30,917 nucleotides of DNA from Gemmatimonadota bacterium. GTDB taxonomy: Bacteria > Gemmatimonadota > Gemmatimonadetes > Gemmatimonadales > GWC2-71-9. Positions within the stretch are counted from its first letter, which is position 1; each line of letters starts with the position of its first letter. The stretch lies in assembly GCA_003220985.1 (NCBI GenBank), contig QHTY01000189.1:377-31293 (forward strand), given 5' to 3'. The translations under genes and the position numbers were made by a program. The notes under the pieces are model-generated. The model was given only the letters and a program-made list of their open reading frames with translations. It ran no database searches and was not told where the DNA came from. This document shows positions 16,003 through 26,140 of the stretch, piece after piece.

Positions 16003-19000
16003 ATGACGCCCCCGCAGCCCCCGCCGGCCCCGCGCCCCCCGCGCGGTGAGATGCCGTTTCTCGATCACCTCGAGGAATTGCGCTGGCGCATTCTGTGGAG
16101 CCTGCTCGCCATCCTCGTGTGTACGATCGTTGGCTGGTGGTTGCTCGGGAAAGTCGACATCATCGAGGTGCTCAAGCGGCCGGTCGCGCCCTATCTGCCG
16201 GGCGGCCGGCTCGTCTTCACGAGCCCCGCTGAGCCCTTCATGCTCACGCTGAAGGTCGCGTTTGCCCTCGGCGTCCTGCTCGCATCGCCGATCGTCATCT
16301 ACCAGATCTGGGCGTTCCTCGCGCCCGCGCTCTACGAGCGTGAGAAACGGTTGATCGTCCCGGCGCTCGCGGTGGGTGTGGTCCTGTTCCTGGCGGGCGC
16401 AGCCGCGTGCTATGAGTGGCTCCTGCCCGCCGCCTTGAAAGTGCTGCTCGGGTTCCAGCGCAGCGACCTCACCGCGATGATCACGATCGACCGCTACTTC
16501 GGCATGGCGGTGCCATTCGTCGTCGGGTGCGGCCTGATTGCGGAGCTCCCGCTCGTGGTGACGATTCTGGCGGCCCTGGGCATCGTGACCCCGCAGTTTC
16601 TCGGACGCCAACGGCGCTACGCCATCGTGATCGCCGCGTTTCTCGCTGCGATTCTGACCCCGCCCGATGCGGTGTCGATGATGCTGATGCTGGGACCGCT
16701 GCTCCTGCTCTATGAGGCGAGCATCTGGTGCGCCTGGATCGCGAGCCGGCGGCGGGCCCGCCGGACGGCGGCGGCGACGCTGGTCCTGCTCCTCCTGGGC
16801 GTGGGATCGCTGCACGCGCAGAATCCCCCGCCCCCGCCCCCGCCCCCGCCCCCGCCCGCGCCCGCGCCGCAGCGTGCGGTGCGCGACACGGCCGCGAAAG
16901 CCAGGCCGCCCGGAGCGCAAGACACCACCCGGGGCCAGAGCGTGGATACCGCGACCGCGCGCAAGCTGGGCCTGCCGACTGCACCAACCCGGTCGTTCCC
17001 TCCGCCTGATCCGATCATCGATTCCTTGCTCAAGCTGCCGAACTTTCGCACCACCCGATATGTCGCCGACACGCTGATCGTCCAGGGCGACAGCCAAACG
17101 ATTCTCTTGCGGCATGAGGCGTACGTGGAGCGCGAGAGCACGCAGCTGCAGGCGGACTCGATTCGCTATCACGAGGCGAGCTGCCAGCTCCATGCGTCGG
17201 GCGATCCACAGCTCTTTGATCAGGGGACGGTGCTGGTCGGGGAAGGCATGCAGTACGACACCTGCGTGCGGCGCGGGACGGTGCGGGACGCGCTCACCGA
17301 TTTTCAGCAGGGCGGGGTCACGTGGTACATGAAGAGCCGCGGCGCGGCCATCGACTCCGGCTCGACCCGTGTGTATGCCCGGTCCGCCAATTTTACGTCT
17401 GATCTGCAGCCGGTCCCCGATTATCACTTCGCCGCGGGCCAGGTGAAGTGGATCAACAAGAGCACGATGATCGCGCGCCCCGTGGTGCTGTATGTGCGCG
17501 ACGTGCCGATCATGTGGCTGCCGTTCATCTTCAATGACATTCGGGGCGGCCGCCGCAGCGGCATTCTCTTCCCCCGATTCGGGCTGAACGATCTCGTCCG
17601 CCCGACGCGCCACTATGCCCGGCACATCACGGATCTCGGCTACTACTTCGCGCTCAACGATTATGTAGATGTGTTGTTCACCGGCGACTGGTTCTCCGGC
17701 CGCTACGTGCAGTTTCACGGCCAGGCCCAGTATCATTGGATCGACCGGTTCATGGATGGGCAGCTCACCTACTCGCGCATGTCCCAGCTCGACCAGCCCG
17801 CGGTCAATTCGCGCATCGGCTGGAACCACACGCAGCGCTTCAACGCGCGCACGTCCTTCAATGCCCATGTCGACTACGCGACCAACGGATCGGTCATTCA
17901 GCGGAATTCACTCAACCCGTGGGAGGTCAAGTCGACCATCGCGTCGAACTTGAACTTTGCGAAACAGTTCTCGTGGGGCGCACTCAATATCGGCGGCAGT
18001 CGCTCCCAGGATCTCTCGAACGACAACATCTCGCAAACATTTCCGACGATCAATCTGACGCCGGCGGCCGTGAACATCACGCCGTGGATGACCTGGTCCC
18101 CGGGGTTCTCCTACCAGAACCAGCAACAGTTCCACGTTGCGAGCGGCACGCTGCTGGTACCCGGCCGCGATACGCTTCCTGTGGACACGTTGCACCTGTT
18201 CAAGGACAGTCGGCAGACGACGATGAGCATCAACACGCCGCTCCGGATCGGCCGCTGGAACTGGGCGAATTCGATCTCGGTCAGCGATGTGCGGGCGAAC
18301 GGGCGCCAGGAATTCACGCTGCGGGGGGACAGCACCGGCGGCGTTCGCCGTGTCCTGTACGGTGAGACGTTCGAAACCCAGGTCGACTGGCAGACGAGCA
18401 TCAATCTGCCGTCGTTCTTCCCCAGCACGTGGAAGCTGCAGCCGAGCATCGGGATTCAGAATCAGGTGGGCGGTCCCTTCATGATTCGCAATCAGTTCAG
18501 CGGCGGGGAGTTTGTCCGGCAGGGAAAGCGGCTGGCCTTCAACGTCGGCGTGTCACCGACCTTCTTCGGCTTTTTCCCCGGGTTCGGCCCGCTCGCGCGC
18601 ATCCGGCACTCGATCTCGCCACAGATCAGCTATCAGTACGCGCCGGGCGTGATCGTCGACTCGGCGTTCTCTCGCGCGATCGACCCCGGCGGCACTTCCA
18701 ACCGATCGCATAGCGATCCGCAACAGACGATCAGCTTCGGACTGTCCCAGAACTTCGAAGCGAAGCTAAAGCCACCTCCGGGAGACACCTCCAGCACGGC
18801 GGAACCGCGCAAGATCCGTCTGCTCAGTATCAACACCAGCGGCGTCGGCTACAACTTCGAGCAGGCGAAACAGCAGCATCATACCGGGTGGCAGACCGGC
18901 TCGCTCACCAACACGTTCTTGTCCGATCTCGTGCCCAGCTTTCAGTTGTCGATCACGCACAATCTGTGGAAGGGGGACGTCGGTACGGACTCGGCAAAGT

Positions 19001-19584
19001 TCAGCCCATTCCTGTCAAACCTCTCAGCATCCTTCACCGTGACGCCCGCCACCTTGCAGGGTTTGGGTCGCATGCTCGGGCTTCGCGCGAAGCCCGCTCC
19101 GGCGGCGGCGCCGCCCCCTGACACCACGGGTCAGCTGGGCGAGCGATCGGACGACTTTCGGCGCTATGACGGGAGCACGCGGTCTCCATATGCTCCGCGC
19201 GGACTCGGCCTCGGAGTCGGCGGGGGCATCGGTGGCGGGGGCGCGGGCCGTGGCTTCACGCTCAGCGTCGCATTCTCGAGCACACGCAGCCGCACCGACA
19301 CCACCCCGCAGCAGCGTCACGTCCCGGGCCGGCAGACCACCACGATGAATTTGTCGTTCAGTCCCACGCGCAACTGGAGCGCGACCTGGAATACGTCGTA
19401 CGACTTCGCCACGCGCCAGTTCGCCGATCACTCGCTCACCTTCCAGCGCGACCTGCGCCGCTGGCGCGCCGTCTTCGGCTTCCATAAGACTGCGACCGGA
19501 AGCTTTTCATTCACCTTCAACATCACGCTGACCGATCAGCCGGCCATCAAGTTCGACTACGATCAAAACACGTACGTGCAGTAG
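16003..19584 (+). CDS. tatC-lptD: TatC translocase joined in frame to an LptD-like outer-membrane assembly protein
   Basis: One frame of 1193 residues. Residues 1-248 are a complete TatC (EELRWRILWSL, FTSPAEPFMLTLKVA, PIVIYQIWAFLAPALYEREKR, LTPPDAVSMMLMLGPLLLLYE; six helices), the Tat receptor for folded, twin-arginine proteins. Residues 249-272 look like a signal peptide (RRRARR, TAAATLVLLLLGVGSL, HA/Q). Then come a proline tract, an OstA/LptA-like region (about 345-500) and a beta-barrel with the LptD-type segment WLPFIF ... RRSGILFPRFG (about 505-527), ending in aromatic-rich strands to the C-terminus. The barrel part would insert lipopolysaccharide-like lipid at the outer membrane. No stop or convincing new start separates the parts. 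Signal peptidase cleavage inside the polyprotein could release the barrel. Fusion by sequence error at a 14-bp GC palindrome (16750-16763) is possible. Confidence 0.82.
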   Translation: MTPPQPPPAPRPPRGEMPFLDHLEELRWRILWSLLAILVCTIVGWWLLGKVDIIEVLKRPVAPYLPGGRLVFTSPAEPFMLTLKVAFALGVLLASPIVIYQIWAFLAPALYEREKRLIVPALAVGVVLFLAGAAACYEWLLPAALKVLLGFQRSDLTAMITIDRYFGMAVPFVVGCGLIAELPLVVTILAALGIVTPQFLGRQRRYAIVIAAFLAAILTPPDAVSMMLMLGPLLLLYEASIWCAWIASRRRARRTAAATLVLLLLGVGSLHAQNPPPPPPPPPPPAPAPQRAVRDTAAKARPPGAQDTTRGQSVDTATARKLGLPTAPTRSFPPPDPIIDSLLKLPNFRTTRYVADTLIVQGDSQTILLRHEAYVERESTQLQADSIRYHEASCQLHASGDPQLFDQGTVLVGEGMQYDTCVRRGTVRDALTDFQQGGVTWYMKSRGAAIDSGSTRVYARSANFTSDLQPVPDYHFAAGQVKWINKSTMIARPVVLYVRDVPIMWLPFIFNDIRGGRRSGILFPRFGLNDLVRPTRHYARHITDLGYYFALNDYVDVLFTGDWFSGRYVQFHGQAQYHWIDRFMDGQLTYSRMSQLDQPAVNSRIGWNHTQRFNARTSFNAHVDYATNGSVIQRNSLNPWEVKSTIASNLNFAKQFSWGALNIGGSRSQDLSNDNISQTFPTINLTPAAVNITPWMTWSPGFSYQNQQQFHVASGTLLVPGRDTLPVDTLHLFKDSRQTTMSINTPLRIGRWNWANSISVSDVRANGRQEFTLRGDSTGGVRRVLYGETFETQVDWQTSINLPSFFPSTWKLQPSIGIQNQVGGPFMIRNQFSGGEFVRQGKRLAFNVGVSPTFFGFFPGFGPLARIRHSISPQISYQYAPGVIVDSAFSRAIDPGGTSNRSHSDPQQTISFGLSQNFEAKLKPPPGDTSSTAEPRKIRLLSINTSGVGYNFEQAKQQHHTGWQTGSLTNTFLSDLVPSFQLSITHNLWKGDVGTDSAKFSPFLSNLSASFTVTPATLQGLGRMLGLRAKPAPAAAPPPDTTGQLGERSDDFRRYDGSTRSPYAPRGLGLGVGGGIGGGGAGRGFTLSVAFSSTRSRTDTTPQQRHVPGRQTTTMNLSFSPTRNWSATWNTSYDFATRQFADHSLTFQRDLRRWRAVFGFHKTATGSFSFTFNITLTDQPAIKFDYDQNTYVQ
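16825..16854. repeat. CCCCCG hexanucleotide repeat (5 copies)
   Basis: Five perfect CCCCCG units, followed by degenerate CCCGCG units, encode the polyproline tract just after the predicted signal-peptide cleavage site of the LptD-like part. Each unit is 6 bases, so copy-number changes do not alter the frame; they change linker length by two prolines. Confidence 0.85.
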
Positions 19585-19709
19585 CGCGTGTTGTCCTCTC
19601 ACGGAGACACGGCAGCCAGCAGCATTTCAGTAACCTCCGTTAAATCAGCAACTTCGCTTTAGGCATAAGGCGTGCTTACACCTCCGGCGATCCCCGTCCT
19701 GAGGCTTTT

Positions 19710-20885
19710 ATGCGCGCGTTCTTGTCGCTGGTCTTGCTGACCGTAGTGGCTTGCCACCCGTCCCTCGTTGGACCGGACGGTGGCAGTGGCCCGTCGACGC
19801 CGGCCAACCTCTCCTACGAGCTCGAGCCCAGCGGCGATCCGAATCGCCCTCTCGGCATTCTGCTCATGTGGGACGACGTCACCGATGCGAATCTCGCGAG
19901 CTATCGAGTGTATTCCCGCGCCTCGACGAGCGGGTCCTTCGACCTGCGTGGCGAGACGACCTCGAACACGTTCCACGACAATGGCGTTCCGCACCTCCAG
20001 TACCTGGTGACCGCGGTCGACGACAACGGCGTCGAGAGCGGCGGCAGCAACGTGATCACGGTGGACGAGCGGTTGCAGCTCGACGCCCCAGCCTGGCTGA
20101 ATTCGATTTCCTTGAACGGCGCCATTCATCTGGAATGGGACGACACCTCCTACCTCGCGGCGCCGACCCGGTTCAAGTGGTACCGCATTTACAGCACGGG
20201 CTACGATCTCGATACCGGGCTGTGCGGCACCGGCTGGCTCCTGGAAGGGACGACCGTGGCGCCCGAGTTTCTCGCCAGCGCCATGAGCAATGGCGTGCCG
20301 CGCTGCTTCGGCGTGTCCGCGGTGAGCCGTGAAGGCTACGAGAGTCTGTGGTCGCCGCTGCGTCAGGACACGCCGCGTCCCGACGCGCGCAACACGCTCG
20401 TGTTCGCGTACGCTGAGAACCAGGGCCAGTCCGGCTTCCGGTTCTGGCAGGACGTCAACGGTGACGGCCGTGCCCAATCGTCGGAGCTGGGTCTGGTCCA
20501 GAACGGCAATCTGACGAGTAGCATCGATTTCCGCGTGTACCGTGACCCGACCGATTCGACGCTGTGGTTCGTACCGGAGTTTTCGGGCACCAAGATGCGT
20601 GTCTATGGCACGGGCCCGGTCGCGGATCTGACCTCGATCGACTTGGCGCCCGACTCCGGCTACTCACGGAACATGTTCCAGGCCGTGCCCGGATATGGGT
20701 ATGTCTTCCAGATCGTCGAGGGCACGACGCTACGGTACGGCGCCCTGCGGGTGACACATGTCGGGCGTGACTACTTGATCTTTGACTGGAGCTTTCAAAC
20801 TGATCCGGGCAATCCTGAGCTGCAGATCCGCGCCGGGCAGTCGACCGCCATGGCGACTGGCACCGGGGTTTCAGGCTCGAAATAG
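19710..20885 (+). CDS. Lipoprotein with fibronectin type III-like domains
   Basis: The 391-residue product begins with a short lipoprotein signal (MRAFLSLVLLTVVAC, Cys15). Two fibronectin III-like domains follow: about 31-118 (TPANLSYELEPSGD ... LLMWDDVTDANLASYRVYSR ... FHDNGVPHLQYLVTAVDDNGVES) and about 125-222. The rest (about 225-391) is beta-rich with an FWQDVNGDGRAQ segment resembling a Ca-binding DxNxDG loop; I do not recognise its family. It is probably a surface or periplasmic lipoprotein of unknown role. GAGG at 19701-19704 is 5 bases before the ATG. The 125-base gap upstream has lower GC than average and may hold a promoter, but no convincing boxes are visible. Confidence 0.8.
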   Translation: MRAFLSLVLLTVVACHPSLVGPDGGSGPSTPANLSYELEPSGDPNRPLGILLMWDDVTDANLASYRVYSRASTSGSFDLRGETTSNTFHDNGVPHLQYLVTAVDDNGVESGGSNVITVDERLQLDAPAWLNSISLNGAIHLEWDDTSYLAAPTRFKWYRIYSTGYDLDTGLCGTGWLLEGTTVAPEFLASAMSNGVPRCFGVSAVSREGYESLWSPLRQDTPRPDARNTLVFAYAENQGQSGFRFWQDVNGDGRAQSSELGLVQNGNLTSSIDFRVYRDPTDSTLWFVPEFSGTKMRVYGTGPVADLTSIDLAPDSGYSRNMFQAVPGYGYVFQIVEGTTLRYGALRVTHVGRDYLIFDWSFQTDPGNPELQIRAGQSTAMATGTGVSGSK

Positions 20886-20904
20886 GTAGTCCGGGTCAGC
20901 GAAG

Positions 20905-20947
20905 GCGCCGGAGTGGTCGCAACAGCCACTCCGGCGCTTTAGCTTTT
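20905..20947 (+). terminator. Rho-independent terminator before hutH
   Basis: GCGCCGGAGTGG (20905-20916) pairs perfectly with CCACTCCGGCGC (20926-20937) across a 9-base loop, followed by TTTAGCTTTT. It begins 19 bases after the lipoprotein gene stop and ends only 6 bases before the hutH ATG, so it also forms the immediate leader of the hut genes. Confidence 0.85.
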
Positions 20948-20953
20948 GGGGCC

Positions 20954-22413
20954 ATGGTGAAGCCCTCCGCTGTCACGCTGGATGGGAAGTCCCTTTCTAT
21001 CGCTGAAGTGGTCGCCGTGGCGCGGCACCGGACGCCGGTTGCCATCGATCCGCAGGCGCTGAAGGCCGTGGAGCAATCGCGCCGGGCCATCGAAGCGGCG
21101 ATCGAGCGGGGACAAACCATGTACGGCGTGAACACCGGTTTCGGGAAGCTCGCGCATGTGCGGATCCCCGTCGCGCAAGGTCGCCAGCTGCAGCTCAATC
21201 TTATTCGCAGCCATGCGTCCGGCGTCGGCGACCCCCTGCCGCAGGACGCCGTGCGTGCGATGATGTTGCTGCGAGCGAACGTGCTCATGCGCGGCTCCAG
21301 CGGCGTGCGGCCGGTACTCCCCGAGCTGCTCGTCGAGATGTTGAACCGGGGGATTCATCCGACCGTACCCTCGCAGGGCAGCGTCGGCGCGTCGGGCGAT
21401 CTCGCGCCGCTCTCGCACCTCGCGCTCGCGATGATCGGCGAGGGCGACGTGCAAGTCCCGAACCCGATCACGCTCGAGGCCAAAGAAGGGCTGGCGTTCG
21501 TGAACGGCACGCAGGCGCAGACAGGTCTGGCGGCGTTGCTCGTCACCGATGCCTGGACGCTGTGGCGCACCGCCCATGCGGCCGCCGCCATGAGTCTTGA
21601 AGCGGTGCGTGGCTCGCCGGATCCTTTCGACGCCCGCATCCATGATGCGCGCCCGCATCCCTGGCAGCAGCGCTCGGCCGCATTGCTCCGTGAGCTGCTG
21701 GCCGACAGCGAGATCCGCGAATCCCATCGTGAAAACGACCCGCGCGTGCAGGACGCCTATTCGCTGCGCTGCACGCCGCAAGTCCTGGGGGCGGTCGGCG
21801 AAGCATTCGCCTTCGCCGAGCGGCTCGTGGCCACGGAGCTCAATGCCGCGACCGACAATCCGCTCGTGTTCGGCGACGAGGTGCTCTCGGGGGGCAACTT
21901 CCATGGACAGCCCATCGCCCTGGCGCTCGATGTGATCGCGATTGCGCTGACCACGCTGGGCGGGCTGGCCGAGCGACGGCTCGAGCGCGTCGTCAATCCG
22001 GATCTGTCGTCCGGTTTGCCTGCGTTTTTGGCGCGCGAACCGGGCCTCGAGTCGGGGTTCATGATCGCCCAGATCGCGGCGGCGGCGCTCGTGGCCGATT
22101 GCCGCGTGCTCGCGACACCCGCCAGCGTGCAGTCGGTGCCGACGGAAGGAAATCAGGAAGATGTGGTCCCGATGGGGATGAGCGCCGCGTGGAAAGCCGG
22201 CCGGATTCTCGCCAATGCGGAACGCATCGTCGCGATCGAGCTGCTCGCCGGAGCGCAGGGGCTCGAGTATCTCAAGCCGCTGCGACCGGCGAAGGCGGTC
22301 GCGCGCGTGCAGGCGGCCGTGCGCCAAGAATCCGCGGCGCTCACGGCCGACCGGCCGCTCACCGCCGATATCGAACGGGTCACGCTGCGCATCCGGGAAG
22401 GCCGGTTTGTCGC

Positions 22414-22417
<4 letters not shown>
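20954..22417 (+). CDS. hutH: Histidine ammonia-lyase HutH
   Basis: HutH deaminates L-histidine to urocanate, the first step of histidine degradation. The 487-residue product has the MIO-forming Ala-Ser-Gly at 146-148 in GSVGASGDLAPLSH, the conserved YGVNTGFG at 57-64, and later family segments (NPLVFGDEVLSGGNFHGQP, SVPTEGNQEDVVPMG). Normal length, nothing missing. ATG 20954 fits homology but has only a weak GGGG as ribosome site and sits right after a terminator hairpin, so promoter and control are unclear. The stop overlaps the hutU start as ATGA (22414-22417). Confidence 0.95.
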
Positions 22418-24060
<1,643 letters not shown>

Positions 24061-24065
24061 AGACA

Positions 24066-25298
24066 TTGCTGGTCGGCGCGCGGCAAGTCGTCACGTGTCG
24101 CGGGCCGGCACGCGCCCGGCGCGGGCGCGAAATGGCCGAGGTCGAGGTGCTGCGCGACGCGGCGGTGTTGATCGACGGCGACCACATTGCGTGGGTCGGA
24201 CCGCGCGGGGATGTGGCGGCGCACCATGCTGCGCCGCTACAAGAGATCGAAATCGACGGTGTCCTATTCCCCGGGTTCATCGATTGTCACACGCACGGCG
24301 TCTTCGGCGCGCCCCGCCTCGATGATCACGAACGCCGCGCGCTCGGCGTCGATTACAAGGCGATCGCAGCGGCGGGGGGGGGCATCCTGCAATCGGTGCA
24401 CGATGTGCGCAGGCGGCCCGAGGTGGAACTGGCGTCGCTGACGCGGTCTCGTCTCGCCGCTTTGCTCAAGGGCGGCGCGACGACGATCGAGGTGAAATCG
24501 GGCTACGGCCTCGAGCTGGAGGCCGAGCTGAAACAGCTCCGTGTTGTCCGTCAGCTCGCCGGCGAACTGTCGGCGACGTTGATCCCGACGTTTCTCGGGG
24601 CGCACGAGGTCCCGCCTGAGTACCGCGGGAAGCGCGCGGAGTACGTACGCCTCGTCTGTGAGGAGATGATCCCGGCCGTCGCACGCGAGCGCCTCGCGCG
24701 GTGTTGCGATGTGTTCTGCGAGCCCGGTGTTTTCAGCGCGGCGGAGAGTCGCCAGATCCTCACCGCCGCCGCCCGCTATGGACTGGCGCTCAAGCTGCAC
24801 GCGGACGAGCTGGAGGGATCAGGCGGCGCCGAGCTCGCGGTCGAGCTGGGCGCGTTGTCGGCCGATCACTTGGCGGCGATTTCCGATACCGGCATCCGCG
24901 CGCTCGCCGGCAGCTCCACGGTCGCGGTGCTCCTTCCTGGGACGATGATCTTTCTGGGCAAGCGGTCCCAGGCCCCGGCGCGCCGGTTGATCGAGGCTGG
25001 GGCGGCGGTCGCTCTGGCCACGGATTTCAATCCGGGCACGTCACCGACGCTGAGTCTGCCGCTGGTCATGGCCCTGGGCGTCTCCCAACTCGGGCTACGT
25101 CACGCGGAAGCTGTGACGGCGGTGACGATCAATGCCGCCGCCGCGCTTGGCCTTGCGGCAGACCGGGGACAAATCGCTCCCGGATGCGTTGCGGACCTCG
25201 TCGTTGCGGCGGTTGACGACTGGCGCGAGGTCGCCTATTGGATGGGCGCAGGCGTCGTAAGCGCCGTCTGGACAGCAGGTTCGGCTTGTCCCGCCTAG
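24066..25298 (+). CDS. hutI: Imidazolonepropionase HutI
   Basis: HutI opens the imidazolone ring to formiminoglutamate. It is a metal-dependent amidohydrolase; visible metal ligands are H75 and H77 in FIDCHTHGVF, the His of KLHADEL and the Asp in ATDFNPG, together with KSGYGLELE and TFLGAHEVPPEY. Length of 410 residues from TTG 24066 is normal. An alternative is CTG 24057, which overlaps the hutU stop as CTGA and adds MKT; no ATG or GTG fits homology. The C-terminal stretch SQLGLRHAEAVTAVTINAAAALGL is natural for the family; its bases are the source of the copy found in the following TPR gene. No hutG or hutF follows, so the later steps are not encoded here. Confidence 0.93.
   Translation: MLVGARQVVTCRGPARARRGREMAEVEVLRDAAVLIDGDHIAWVGPRGDVAAHHAAPLQEIEIDGVLFPGFIDCHTHGVFGAPRLDDHERRALGVDYKAIAAAGGGILQSVHDVRRRPEVELASLTRSRLAALLKGGATTIEVKSGYGLELEAELKQLRVVRQLAGELSATLIPTFLGAHEVPPEYRGKRAEYVRLVCEEMIPAVARERLARCCDVFCEPGVFSAAESRQILTAAARYGLALKLHADELEGSGGAELAVELGALSADHLAAISDTGIRALAGSSTVAVLLPGTMIFLGKRSQAPARRLIEAGAAVALATDFNPGTSPTLSLPLVMALGVSQLGLRHAEAVTAVTINAAAALGLAADRGQIAPGCVADLVVAAVDDWREVAYWMGAGVVSAVWTAGSACPA
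25077..25146 (+). repeat. Source copy of a 70-bp direct repeat (inside hutI)
   Basis: This segment of hutI is 66/70 identical to 26028-26097, 951 bp downstream in the same orientation; the differences are at 25081, 25098, 25100 and 25109, and the last 37 bases are identical. It is in frame and encodes conserved HutI sequence, so it is the original. Confidence 0.9.
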
Positions 25299-25323
25299 AC
25301 GGGCCCGATATCTTAGTCGTTCC

Positions 25324-26049
25324 ATGTCAAAGCTTGAGCAGCTCAAAGAGAAGGCGAAGGGTCTCGAGGCCAAAGATCCCAAACGGGCCGTAGAGATCTG
25401 GCTGGATGCTTTGAACAACCAGGACGATACCAATCCCGACCTCTCTATCTACAATCGGATCGGCGATCTCTACATCAAGCTGAGGGACCCCGCGCAGGCG
25501 GCCGACTACTATGACCAGGCCGTGGACAAGTACGCGGAGCTTGGATTCCACAACAACGCCATCGCGATGTGTAACAAGGTGCTGCGCAATGCCCCGGCGC
25601 GGCAGACAACCTATCTTAAGCTCGCCAAGCTCTATGCGGCCAAGGGGTTCATCGCGGAGGCCAAGCAGAACTTCGTCGAATACGCCGAGCGGATGCAGAA
25701 GGTGGGAAAAATCGACCACGCCTTCGCCGCACTGAAGGAGTTCACGGACATTTCACCGGAGAGCGCGAACCTCCGGGAGATGCTGTCCGAGCACCTGAAG
25801 ATGTACGGCACCGATCCCGGTAAGCGCGCTGCGGCGGCAGGGGGCCGTGCCACTCCCCCCACGACGGCCCCGCCCAAACCCCCGCCTCGTCCCGATGGCG
25901 GCGAGGACGTCAGCAAATCTGGGAAGCGCAAGACGTCCAGTCTTGTCTTTCTCGATCTCGATGAGCCGCGCCAGCCAAAAGGGGCCAAGGCGCCCGCCGC
26001 CGCCGCGGCGCCCGCTCCACCACTGCCGGCGCCTCCCAACTCGGGCTAG
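25324..26049 (+). CDS. TPR-repeat protein, N-terminal part of a split gene
   Basis: The 241-residue frame begins MSKLEQLKEKAKGLE and contains four or so tetratricopeptide-like helical pairs (about 18-155: YNRIGDLYIKLRDPAQAADYYDQA, GFHNNAIAMCNKVLRNAP, YLKLAKLYAAKGFIAEAKQNF, DHAFAALKEFTDISPESANL), then a Pro/Ala/Lys-rich linker with SLVFLDLDEP. It stops at TAG 26047-26049, which lies inside the 70-bp hutI-derived insert. Deleting that insert joins this frame to the one starting near 26098 as ...PAPPLPVDEAPGVRGGN... with no stop. TPR proteins of this type are scaffolds; a specific partner cannot be named. No signal peptide is seen, so it is probably cytoplasmic. Confidence 0.85.
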   Translation: MSKLEQLKEKAKGLEAKDPKRAVEIWLDALNNQDDTNPDLSIYNRIGDLYIKLRDPAQAADYYDQAVDKYAELGFHNNAIAMCNKVLRNAPARQTTYLKLAKLYAAKGFIAEAKQNFVEYAERMQKVGKIDHAFAALKEFTDISPESANLREMLSEHLKMYGTDPGKRAAAAGGRATPPTTAPPKPPPRPDGGEDVSKSGKRKTSSLVFLDLDEPRQPKGAKAPAAAAAPAPPLPAPPNSG

Positions 26050-26097
26050 GACACGCGGACGCTGTGACGGCGGTGACGATCAATGCCGCCGCCGCGC
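26028..26097 (+). repeat. Inserted copy of hutI sequence splitting the TPR gene
   Basis: A 70-bp near-copy of hutI 25077-25146. Its length is 1 mod 3, exactly the frame offset between the two TPR parts, and removing it restores a single 796-codon frame (25324-27781). One of its four differences from hutI (C to G at 26049) creates the TAG that ends the N-terminal part. No target-site duplication, terminal inverted repeats or transposase are visible. Confidence 0.85.
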
Positions 26098-26140
26098 CGT
26101 CGACGAAGCGCCCGGGGTGCGCGGAGGGAATACCGGCGGC

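Noticed and set aside
15628..17868. 746-codon open frame on the minus strand
   Set aside because: It lies opposite cpoB and tatC-lptD, both of which have clear families; its product is Arg/His-rich low-complexity sequence without recognisable motifs, a common effect of high GC.
19585..19709. Promoter boxes between the LptD-like gene and the lipoprotein gene
   Set aside because: The gap is less GC-rich, but no pair of -35/-10 boxes with good match and spacing was found.
26028..26097. Insertion sequence or MITE at the hutI-derived segment
   Set aside because: No terminal inverted repeats, no target duplication and no second full element; the segment is plainly coding sequence from hutI.
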